From JAFGSI01 sp041287425 (lineage in GTDB: Bacteria; Chloroflexota; Anaerolineae; Anaerolineales; Villigracilaceae), in contig JBEULG010000006.1 in assembly GCA_041287425.1 (NCBI GenBank), forward strand, positions 1 through 64,000: 64,000 nt of DNA. The letters are read 5' to 3'. This document shows, one piece after another, positions 47,944 to 55,650 of this stretch. A program made the position numbers and the translations under genes. Numbering within the stretch: position 1 is the stretch's first letter; every line of letters starts with the position of its first letter. The notes beneath the pieces were generated by a model. That model did no database searches, was not told the origin of the DNA, and saw only the letters and a list, made by a program, of their open reading frames with translations.

Positions 47944-49620
47944 ATGTCTTTCCTCATCAAATGCCTCGACTGCGGACACGCGGCCCCCTATTTTCCGACC
48001 TCTGTCAATTGCCCGCGCTGCAGCAGCCAATGGCGGCAGGCAGAATACGACTACGACACGGTCGCGAAGAGTCTGGTGCTCCAATTGCCCAGCCGCCCCT
48101 TCGACCTGTGGCGCTACCGCGAATTGTTGCCCGTCCGCAGCCCCAACCCGGCGATCCGCCTCGGAGAGGGCGGAACGCCGCTCATCCAGGCCGTCAACCT
48201 GGGGATGATGCTTGGCTGCCCCAACCTGTTCATCAAGGACGAGCGCCAGGGCCCAACCGCCTCCTTCAAAGACCGTCAGGCGGCCGTGACCATCGCCGCC
48301 CTGAAAGAGGCCGGCATCACGGAAATGGTCGTCGCCTCGACCGGCAACGTGGCCATCTCCTATTCGGCGTACGCCGCCCGCGCCGGCATCAAACTGTGGG
48401 CCTTCGTCACCAGCCTGGTGCCGGCGGTGAAAATGCGCGAAATCGCCCTCTATGGCAGCCAGGTCATCAAAGTGACCGGCTCCTATGACCAGGCCAAGCA
48501 GGTAGCCGCCGAGTTCGCCCGCCAGCGCGGCCTGTACCTGGATATGGGCGCCCGCACCATCACCTCCATCGAGGCAATGAAAACCATCGCCTTCGAAATC
48601 GCCGAACAGGTCACCGCCGCCCTGGGGCCCGTCTCCGGCAACAACGGTAAACCCTATCCCATCTGGCGCACCCCCGATTGGTACATCCAGTCCGTCAGCG
48701 GCGGGATGGGGCCGCTCGGCCTGGCAAAAGGCTTCGCCGAACTCCAGCGCATGAATCTCATTGACCGCATCCCGGCCATCGCCGCGATTCAATCCGAGGG
48801 CTGCGCCCCGATGGTCCAGGCCTGGAAGGACGGAAAAGAAGTCGCCGCCCCGGTTACCTCGCCGCGCACCCATATCGAAACGCTGGCCACCGGCGACCCC
48901 GGCCGTACTTATACGCTGCTGCGCAAATGGGTGAACGAAACGCACGGCGCATTCGAGAGCGTCAGCGATGAGGAAGCCTTTCGAGCCATGCACGTCCTGG
49001 CGAAAATGGAGGGAATTTCTGCGGAACCGGCTGCGGCCGTGGCCTTTGCCGGCCTGTTCAAACTGGTGCGCGCCGGCATTATCAAACCCACCGACGTAGT
49101 CGTGGTCAATTGCACCGGTCACACCATGCCGGCCGAACCCTTTGTCCTGGGCGATAACTGGGCACGCAACGTGGTGCTGCCCTCTCGCGTTATGGAAGAG
49201 ACGCCGCAAGAAGGCCTGCTGGCCGCCCTCAACCGGGTTGCCCCCGACCGCTTCCCCAACATCGCCATCGTTGACGACAGCCGCGAGGCCCGCATCCTGA
49301 TTCGCCGCATCCTGCAATCCCAGGGCGACTTCAAAATCTTCGAGGCCGAAAGCGGTCAGGAGGCGCTCAAACTCATCGAACGCGAAATGCCCGATCTCAT
49401 CGTCCTCGACCTGATGATGCCCGAAATGGACGGCTTTGCTGTGCTAGACGCTCTGCGTGCCAAGCCGGAAACCGCCAACATCCCCGTCATCGTCGCCACC
49501 GCCAAAGAATTGACCGCCGAAGAGAAAAACCGCCTCAAAGGACAAATCCAGGCCCTCATGCAAAAGGGCGATTTTCTGAGCGATGAGTTCCTGGAAGAGG
49601 TCCGCTCCCTCATCAAGTGA
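47944..49620 (+). CDS. Threonine-synthase-like PLP enzyme fused to a C-terminal receiver domain
   Basis: A 558-residue protein starting 7 bp after the hybrid kinase. The N-terminal zinc ribbon is CLDCGHAAPYF then CPRCSS. A fold-type II PLP domain (about 60-425) has TASFKDRQA with the Schiff-base Lys109, VVASTGNVAISYSAYAARAG and SVSGGMGPLGLAKGF. From about 438 a complete REC domain follows: IAIVDDSREARILIRRIL, IVLDLMMPEMDGF with Asp489, IVATAKEL and LMQKGD. Threonine synthase converts O-phosphohomoserine to threonine. The GNVAIS and SGGMGP segments differ from the usual threonine-synthase forms, so the substrate is open. A receiver on a biosynthetic PLP enzyme is highly unusual and implies activity or binding controlled by phosphorylation. 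Confidence 0.88.
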   Translation: MSFLIKCLDCGHAAPYFPTSVNCPRCSSQWRQAEYDYDTVAKSLVLQLPSRPFDLWRYRELLPVRSPNPAIRLGEGGTPLIQAVNLGMMLGCPNLFIKDERQGPTASFKDRQAAVTIAALKEAGITEMVVASTGNVAISYSAYAARAGIKLWAFVTSLVPAVKMREIALYGSQVIKVTGSYDQAKQVAAEFARQRGLYLDMGARTITSIEAMKTIAFEIAEQVTAALGPVSGNNGKPYPIWRTPDWYIQSVSGGMGPLGLAKGFAELQRMNLIDRIPAIAAIQSEGCAPMVQAWKDGKEVAAPVTSPRTHIETLATGDPGRTYTLLRKWVNETHGAFESVSDEEAFRAMHVLAKMEGISAEPAAAVAFAGLFKLVRAGIIKPTDVVVVNCTGHTMPAEPFVLGDNWARNVVLPSRVMEETPQEGLLAALNRVAPDRFPNIAIVDDSREARILIRRILQSQGDFKIFEAESGQEALKLIEREMPDLIVLDLMMPEMDGFAVLDALRAKPETANIPVIVATAKELTAEEKNRLKGQIQALMQKGDFLSDEFLEEVRSLIK

Positions 49621-49640
49621 GCCGCCACATCGAGGCAGGC

Positions 49641-50594
49641 ATGAAACAAATCTTAGGCCGCACCACAGGAATTGGAGCCGCCCTGAGTGCGGCCGCTTTC
49701 CTTGGCCTGGCGCCCATCTTTGGCAAACAAGCCTTTCTGATCGGCTTCTCTCCCCTGTTGGTGGTGGCCGTGCGCACGGCGCTGGCCGCCTTCCTCTTAC
49801 TCGTTCTTATGGTGTTGTTCAGGCGGCCCTTCCTGTACATTTACCCGGCCGGCCTGCTGGGCTGCGGACTGGCCGGAGCAATCAACGGTATCGGCTCTAT
49901 CTTGTATTACCTGGCCCTGGAGCGTCTGACGGCCAGCGTCGGTCAGTTGCTCTATTCGCTCTATCCAATTTTCCTGGCCCTCTGGCTGGCCCTCGACTTT
50001 CAGCCTCCCGGCCGCATCACCCGCCTGCGTATGGCCATCGCCATGCTGGGCGTTCTCTTTCTTACCTATGTGAAACCTGCCGAAATCGACTGGCTTGGCG
50101 TCGCCCTGATGTTGGGCGCCTCGGCTATGTATGCCCTCCATCTGCCCATCAATCAGCGCGTCCTCTATGATATTCCCGCCCCCACCGTCACCCTCTACAC
50201 CCTGCTGGCCATGAGCATGGTGGTCGTGCCGGCCTACCTCGTCTTCGACCGCAGCCTGCCGATTGCCGGCGCCTCCTGGGGGCCCGTCCTGGCCCTGAGC
50301 ATGGTGACCTTCTTCTCGCGGTTGACGCTGTTCTTGGGGGTCAAACACCTGGGCGGCATGCAGACCGCCCTGCTCAGCCTCAGCGAGTTGCTGATCACCA
50401 TTGTCGTCAGTCGCTTATGGCTACACGAAAACCTTCTCCCCATGCAATGGGCCGGAGCAGCCCTGCTCCTTATCAGCATCGCCCTGATCGGCTGGGAAAA
50501 AATCGTCCCCAATCGCCGCCACAAGAGCGGCTGGCTCAAATGGCTGCGGCCGCCCGGCATCCCGCCAGATATCACCTGGGGCGCAGGAGAATGA
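49641..50594 (+). CDS. EamA/DMT-family transporter
   Basis: About 317 residues from ATG 49641 (GAGGCAGG upstream); an in-frame GTG at 49617 overlapping the previous stop is an alternative. Ten hydrophobic segments in two EamA halves are visible: ALSAAAFLGLAPIFGKQAFL opens the first, and VALMLGASAMYALHLPINQR opens the second. The tail is cytoplasmic and basic. The family exports amino acids and other metabolites (for example RhtA for threonine/homoserine). Its position 20 bp after a threonine-synthase-like gene suggests an amino-acid-related substrate, by context only. It converges with the minus-strand regulator, leaving a 15-bp gap. Confidence 0.85.
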   Translation: MKQILGRTTGIGAALSAAAFLGLAPIFGKQAFLIGFSPLLVVAVRTALAAFLLLVLMVLFRRPFLYIYPAGLLGCGLAGAINGIGSILYYLALERLTASVGQLLYSLYPIFLALWLALDFQPPGRITRLRMAIAMLGVLFLTYVKPAEIDWLGVALMLGASAMYALHLPINQRVLYDIPAPTVTLYTLLAMSMVVVPAYLVFDRSLPIAGASWGPVLALSMVTFFSRLTLFLGVKHLGGMQTALLSLSELLITIVVSRLWLHENLLPMQWAGAALLLISIALIGWEKIVPNRRHKSGWLKWLRPPGIPPDITWGAGE

Positions 50595-50609
50595 CGGCCG
50601 TCGCCCCTC

Positions 50610-51368
50610 TCAAGCGGATGGGCCGCCAGTCCCCCCTCTTCTTTCCTCGAACACATAACCGGTGGCGCGCACGCTGACGATTCTCTCCATCAACGTCGGC
50701 GCCGCCGCCAGTTTCTGCCGCAAGCGGCTGACCAGCGGCCGTAAAATTTCAGGCGCCTCTTGCTGAGAGGCCGCATATCCTTGCACCAAAAGCACCAGTT
50801 CACGATGGGAAAAAACCTTGCCGATGTTTTCGACGAACACTTTGAGCAATCTCCCCTCGGCAGGTGTCAATAAAATGGTCGTCCCTCCCGATACAAGAGA
50901 ACGCCGTTTGAAATCAATGATGGTTCCATCCTCCAGGCGGACAATTGCATCTTCCTCTGCCCCGCCCGCCAGATCGAGGCGCGAGGACAAGCGGGCTGCC
51001 CGCCGCGCCAATCCACGCGCCACGCTTTCCAGAATTTGGGCCGGAGAGGCCGGCTTGAGCAGGTAATCATGCACCCGGCTGCGCAGGGCATCAATGGCCG
51101 ATTCCATCGAACCATGCGCCGTCAGGAGAATGATTTCGATATCGGGGTCGGTGCGCCCAAGCACCTTGACCACGTCCAGGCCGCTCATGCCCGGCATGCG
51201 TAAATCGAGGACAATCAAATCCACCATGTTGTTGCGAACGAAATCGACCGCCGCCTCGCCGTTCGCTACCGAGGCTACCCGATACCCCTCCAGGCGAAGG
51301 ATATCCGTCAGGGTTTGGCGCTCGACTGGTTCGTCATCCACCACGAGAATGCTGGCTTTTTGGGTCAT
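50610..51368 (-). CDS. Response regulator with winged-helix DNA-binding domain
   Basis: A 252-residue protein with a REC domain (VVDDEPVERQTL, LIVLDLRMPGMSG with Asp55, LLTAHGSME, LLKPAS) and a C-terminal OmpR/PhoB-type winged helix from about 150. The latter has LLTPAEGRLLKVFVENIGKV and a final IVSVRATGYVFEE. It is likely the transcriptional output of the minus-strand three-gene operon: its start overlaps the stop of the receiver-GAF-kinase gene by 4 bp. The REC half looks more like NtrC-type receivers, and the linker (~20 residues) is acidic. Confidence 0.92.
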   Translation of the reverse strand: MTQKASILVVDDEPVERQTLTDILRLEGYRVASVANGEAAVDFVRNNMVDLIVLDLRMPGMSGLDVVKVLGRTDPDIEIILLTAHGSMESAIDALRSRVHDYLLKPASPAQILESVARGLARRAARLSSRLDLAGGAEEDAIVRLEDGTIIDFKRRSLVSGGTTILLTPAEGRLLKVFVENIGKVFSHRELVLLVQGYAASQQEAPEILRPLVSRLRQKLAAAPTLMERIVSVRATGYVFEERRGGTGGPSA

Positions 51369-52954
51369 CTTTCATCCTTGACGGGTAAAGTCACTCGGAA
51401 GCAGGCGCCGGGTCCGCGGTCGGGGAGCAGGTCGAGGCTTCCTCCGTGGGCAGAAACGATTCCGTAACTGACCGACAAGCCCAGGCCGATGCCTCCCTCC
51501 TTTGTACTGACAAACGGCTCGAAAATTTTACTGCGATTTTCAGGCGAAATTCCCGGCCCTGTATCCTGAAACAAAATTTCGACCGTATCTCTGACCGGCC
51601 GGGCCGTGATGCGCAGTTCCCCTCCCTCCGGCATGACGTCGTAGGCATTCAAGATGAGGTTGATGAAGACCTGCTGCAACTGGCTGCTGACCGCCAGCAG
51701 GCGCGGCAACTTGGACGAAAAGCCGGTCGTCACTCGAATGCCGCGGGCGGTCAACTGCGGGGAGAGCAAGTCAATCACATGCCGCAGCAGGTCCGCCACA
51801 TCTACCCGCTGCGGTTCCACGCCGCCGGGGCGGTAGAAATCGAGCATGCGCTGCACCGTGCTCATCAGACGGTCCAATTCCGTCTTGGCAAGGTTGAGAT
51901 ATTCCTGCTGTTTTTCGGGCGGTATATCGTTGCGGGTGGCCAGATGCAGACAGTTCTGCACCGCCTGAAGCGGGTTGTTGATTTCATGAGCAATCGAAGC
52001 AGTGAGGCGACCGGCGGTTGCCATTTTCTCGGCCCGGATAAGGGCTTGCTGCGAATCCTCAACCCGCTGGACGTAATCGCGCAACTCGGCATATAGGCGG
52101 GCGTTTTCCATCGCAATGGCTGCCTGGCGCGAAAGGAGCAAGAACATTTCCCAGTCCACTTCGCGGAATGGCTCGTTGCCCTCCTGGCGTGCCGCGTACA
52201 TGACTCCGCCCGAATTTGCATACCGAATCGGCGCAGCCATGATGGCCGTCAGGCGGCGTTCTATCAAATAGGCCTGCATGTGAGAATCGCCGGGGCCGGT
52301 CGCATTGACCCACAGCGGCGCGCTGGTCTCATAGGCGCGCCACAGGACGCTCCGCTCCCGCTCGTCATCATCCGAAAAAGCCTCCCCCTGGACGGCCAGC
52401 AAGCGCAAAGCCTGCTCCTCGGCCACGAATTCGTAAAAGCCAGCATGCTCGCAGCGCAGTTGACCGCAGGCCGCCGTCAGAATCAGGCCCAGCAAACGGT
52501 CGGGACGCGTTTCGGCCAGCAGGGCCTCGGTAATGTCGAACAGCGGCCGCAAGGCCTGGATGCGGGCCGCCTCGCGCTTGCGCTGGTTGTCCTGGAGCGC
52601 CTGCCGGACCGATTGCACCAACTCATCCCCGGCCTCGAACGGTTTCAGAATCAACCCGTCCACTCCCTGGCGCAGCGCCTGAACGGCCATCTCCAGGGTG
52701 CCAAAACCGGTCATGACCAGAATGGCCACATCCGGTTGATGCTGGCGCACTCGTGTAATCACATCGAAACCGTTGATATCGGGCATACGGATGTCCACGA
52801 GCAGCAAATCAATATGATTGCGTTCGGCGTAATCCAGCGCCTGAAACGGGTCGGTAAAAGAGATCACCACAAAGCCGGCGCGTTTCAACAAGCGCTCGCA
52901 CAGGCGAGTGATGCCGGCCTCATCATCAACGACCAGAATGGTCTGGGTCGTCAT
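51365..52954 (-). CDS. Receiver-GAF-histidine kinase
   Basis: A 529-residue protein. The start MTTQTILVVDDEAG was chosen because it overlaps the upstream kinase stop (ATGA) and begins exactly at the REC domain. REC has Asp54 in LLLVDIRMPDINGF. A GAF lies at about 150-295 (CGQLRCEHAGFYEFVAEEQ to AIAMENARLYAEL). The NtrB-like HisKA has TASIAHEINNPLQAVQNCL with His323. HATPase has NLILNAYDVMPEGG, DTGPGIS and GIGLGLSVSYGIV. With no membrane segment it is cytosolic. Having a receiver first, it probably takes phosphate from the upstream kinase and then controls its own kinase module. Confidence 0.92.
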   Translation of the reverse strand: MTTQTILVVDDEAGITRLCERLLKRAGFVVISFTDPFQALDYAERNHIDLLLVDIRMPDINGFDVITRVRQHQPDVAILVMTGFGTLEMAVQALRQGVDGLILKPFEAGDELVQSVRQALQDNQRKREAARIQALRPLFDITEALLAETRPDRLLGLILTAACGQLRCEHAGFYEFVAEEQALRLLAVQGEAFSDDDERERSVLWRAYETSAPLWVNATGPGDSHMQAYLIERRLTAIMAAPIRYANSGGVMYAARQEGNEPFREVDWEMFLLLSRQAAIAMENARLYAELRDYVQRVEDSQQALIRAEKMATAGRLTASIAHEINNPLQAVQNCLHLATRNDIPPEKQQEYLNLAKTELDRLMSTVQRMLDFYRPGGVEPQRVDVADLLRHVIDLLSPQLTARGIRVTTGFSSKLPRLLAVSSQLQQVFINLILNAYDVMPEGGELRITARPVRDTVEILFQDTGPGISPENRSKIFEPFVSTKEGGIGLGLSVSYGIVSAHGGSLDLLPDRGPGACFRVTLPVKDER

Positions 52955-55566
52955 TGCTCCACCTCGACCGGCAGCCAGACGCTGAACGTCGAACCCTGCC
53001 CCTCCCGGCTTTCGACCTCGATGAAACCGCCATGGTCGGTCACGATGCCGTAAGAAACCGACAGGCCAAGGCCCGTCCCCCCCTGACGCGCCCGGGTGGT
53101 GAAGAAGGGTTCGAAAATGCGGCTCATGTTTTCGGGCGAAATTCCCACGCCGTTGTCCTGGATGGAAATGACCAGCCAGCGATCGCCATCTCGCTGCCGG
53201 CTCATCGTCTGGACAGTGAGACGGCCTCCGCCGGGCATGGCGTGAAGCGCGTTGTGCAACAAATTGAGCAACACCTGCTTGATTTGATTGCGATCCACCG
53301 AAATCCACGGCAACTGCTCGCCTAGTTCGATGTGCACCTCCACGCCGCTGGTATGGAGGAGATGGTTCATCAAGGCTAACACGTCCGAAACAATCTCGTT
53401 GATGTCGGCCCGCACCCGCACGCTCTCACTCTGGCGGGAAAAGTCCAGCAAGCGGCGGATGACGCTGCGGGCGCGATGGGCTTCGCGCAAGACCAGTTCC
53501 AGGTCGGGGCGCATCGGATCGTCCGACGGCAAATCGGCCAGCACCAATTCGGCAAAACCGGCGATAGTAGTGAGCGGATTGTTCAATTCATGAGCAATGC
53601 CGGCCGCCATTTCGCCGACCGCGGCCAGTTTGGCGGCCTGAATCAAACGCGTTTCGGCCACCCGCTGAGCGGTCATGCGCTCCTGCAATTCCTCGCGGGC
53701 CGCCTGTAATTGATGGACGGCGCTTTGTAATTTCTGGTACTGCCCGGCATGGGCAATCACATTTGCCAGAATGCCGGCCAGCGCCTCCAGCACCAGCAGG
53801 TCGTTATGTGAGAAATTGTTCTTCTGACGGCTCTCGACGTCTATAATTCCCAGAATACGGTCGCCTTCGCGCAAGGCGACGCACATCTCTGAACCCGCCT
53901 CCCAGCCGGGAATGGGCAAATAAAACGGGTCCAGGGCGACATCATTGACCAGCATGCTCTCGCCGGTGACAAAGACCCGGTAGGTGATTCCGCCGCTCGC
54001 GGCGGAATCCAGGCCGCGCAAGCCGCGCTGGACGGCCTTGGCAGCGCTTCCGCCAATCCCTACCACCCGAAAGAGATTTTCCTCATCTGCCAGCCCCACG
54101 ACCGCCAGTTCATAGGCAAAATTGCGGGCCATCAATTCGGCTGCAATCTGGGCAATCTTTTCGACATCCGTCAAGCCCACGACCTGTTGGACCACATCGT
54201 GAATCAACTCCAGGTTGCGGGCGCGTCCCTCGGCCTCCTGACGCAAACGGCCATTCTCCACCAGACCGGCCAGATAACTGGCCACGACCACCAGCAGATG
54301 TTCATCGAATACCTTGAACGCTGCCGGACGTGAACTTTCCAGGCCCAGGAGGCCGATGACCTGGCGGCGGTACTTGATCGGCACCAGCAGAACCGAGCGC
54401 GTTCCCTTGTGGAGCGGCGTATAAGCGGAGACCGCCTCGAGGTCGTCCAGCCGATAGATATCCCCCAGATGAACAAAGCGCAGGAGTGAGTCCTCCTCGG
54501 CCGGGCGAGAGTGCGCCACCGCCCGCCCATCCTGGTCGAAGTAATAATGCAGGGTGTTGCCGTCGGTGGAGAGAAGAGCCAGGGTGATCCATTCCGGCCC
54601 CAGGGCGCGCCGCAGCAGGCCAAAGACGCGCTGGGCAATCTGGTCGAGATCCAGGGCCGAGGAAACCGTCAGCGCAAAATCGTTCAACAGCGCCAGACGG
54701 CGCAGGTGGTCGGTCAGGCTGGTGAACATCTCGCTGGCCTCGACCAGCGGCGCCATCCGAATCGCCAGGCGGTCGAGTTGCTGACGCTCGCTCTTCGCCA
54801 GCGGTTGCTCACGCCAGAGGGCGATCATCCCAATCACCCGCTGACCGACCGTCAGCGGGACGCAGGCCCAGGCCTGGGTATTGGACCTGAAGCCCATACG
54901 CGGCACCATCGCCCAGTCGCTCGTCTCGGCCAGGACCATGACTCCGCTCCGTTTCTGGCTGATGGAGCGCAGCAGAGGATTGGCGTCGAGCGAAATTCGA
55001 TTCCCCAGGCCCTCCGGGCAGCCGACCTGCGCCCGTACTTCGAGAAAATCTCCCGACCGGATGGCCAGCCAGCCCCCCTGACAGGGAATCTCCCGCAGGA
55101 CGCCCCGCAAAGCCCGGTCGAACGCCTTCGGCAGGTCGTAGGGGATGCTGCTCATCCATTCCAGCGCCTCCCCCGCTCCGGCAGCCGGCGCCGACGAGGG
55201 CCACCCGCCCCCCAGGGCAACAAGCCGCCAGATTTTTAACGCCCGCTCGCTGAGATTGTCGGCGCCCACTGCAATGACCCGCCGGCTGGTCGGTTCGGGG
55301 AACAGGTACAGGCGGCCACAGTTCAGACCGGTCGATTCGGGCAGACGGCGCGAACGGTTGTGCCGCGCCGTCAGGGCACCGGCCAGCCACGAAGCCGTTG
55401 CCGGCTGTTCCAGGTAACGCATCAACAAGGTTTGTTTGGCACGCGGCAGTTTGTAGGCGGCCAGCACAAACCACTCGGCCGCCCCTCGCTCCAGCCAGAC
55501 CGCCCAGCACGCCCCCGTCAGCAAGCCGGTTTCTTTCAATTGCCGATTCATCAGGCCAATCGCCAT
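52951..55566 (-). CDS. Multi-GAF sensor histidine kinase (soluble)
   Basis: An 871-residue protein without membrane segments. An N-terminal variable region (1-130) precedes three GAF-like domains (about 145-285, 300-450, 465-615). The last has the most typical end (CVALREGDRILGIIDVESRQ). The kinase core has AAGIAHELNNPLTTIAGFAE with His659, LLNLLHNALHAMPGGG, DNGVGIS and GTGLGLSVSYGIVTDHGG. It is the first gene of the three-gene minus-strand operon and is transcribed away from trmFO. The ATG at 55566 has only a weak ribosome site (GAGAG), and a -10 lies very close to it. Confidence 0.9.
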   Translation of the reverse strand: MAIGLMNRQLKETGLLTGACWAVWLERGAAEWFVLAAYKLPRAKQTLLMRYLEQPATASWLAGALTARHNRSRRLPESTGLNCGRLYLFPEPTSRRVIAVGADNLSERALKIWRLVALGGGWPSSAPAAGAGEALEWMSSIPYDLPKAFDRALRGVLREIPCQGGWLAIRSGDFLEVRAQVGCPEGLGNRISLDANPLLRSISQKRSGVMVLAETSDWAMVPRMGFRSNTQAWACVPLTVGQRVIGMIALWREQPLAKSERQQLDRLAIRMAPLVEASEMFTSLTDHLRRLALLNDFALTVSSALDLDQIAQRVFGLLRRALGPEWITLALLSTDGNTLHYYFDQDGRAVAHSRPAEEDSLLRFVHLGDIYRLDDLEAVSAYTPLHKGTRSVLLVPIKYRRQVIGLLGLESSRPAAFKVFDEHLLVVVASYLAGLVENGRLRQEAEGRARNLELIHDVVQQVVGLTDVEKIAQIAAELMARNFAYELAVVGLADEENLFRVVGIGGSAAKAVQRGLRGLDSAASGGITYRVFVTGESMLVNDVALDPFYLPIPGWEAGSEMCVALREGDRILGIIDVESRQKNNFSHNDLLVLEALAGILANVIAHAGQYQKLQSAVHQLQAAREELQERMTAQRVAETRLIQAAKLAAVGEMAAGIAHELNNPLTTIAGFAELVLADLPSDDPMRPDLELVLREAHRARSVIRRLLDFSRQSESVRVRADINEIVSDVLALMNHLLHTSGVEVHIELGEQLPWISVDRNQIKQVLLNLLHNALHAMPGGGRLTVQTMSRQRDGDRWLVISIQDNGVGISPENMSRIFEPFFTTRARQGGTGLGLSVSYGIVTDHGGFIEVESREGQGSTFSVWLPVEVEQ

Positions 55567-55581
55567 GGTCGCTCTCTATGA

Positions 55582-55587
55582 ATTATA
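55582..55587 (-). promoter_or_regulatory. -10 element of the kinase operon
   Basis: On the minus strand, TATAAT lies 15 bp before the ATG of the multi-GAF kinase, implying a very short leader. The nearest -35-like sequence (TTGAGT) has a spacer of only 14 bp. Confidence 0.4.
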
Positions 55588-55650
55588 GCCGATAGCGCCA
55601 AACTCAACACGGCATTCGCGCCCTCCTCCAGCCAAAATGGTACAATTGAC

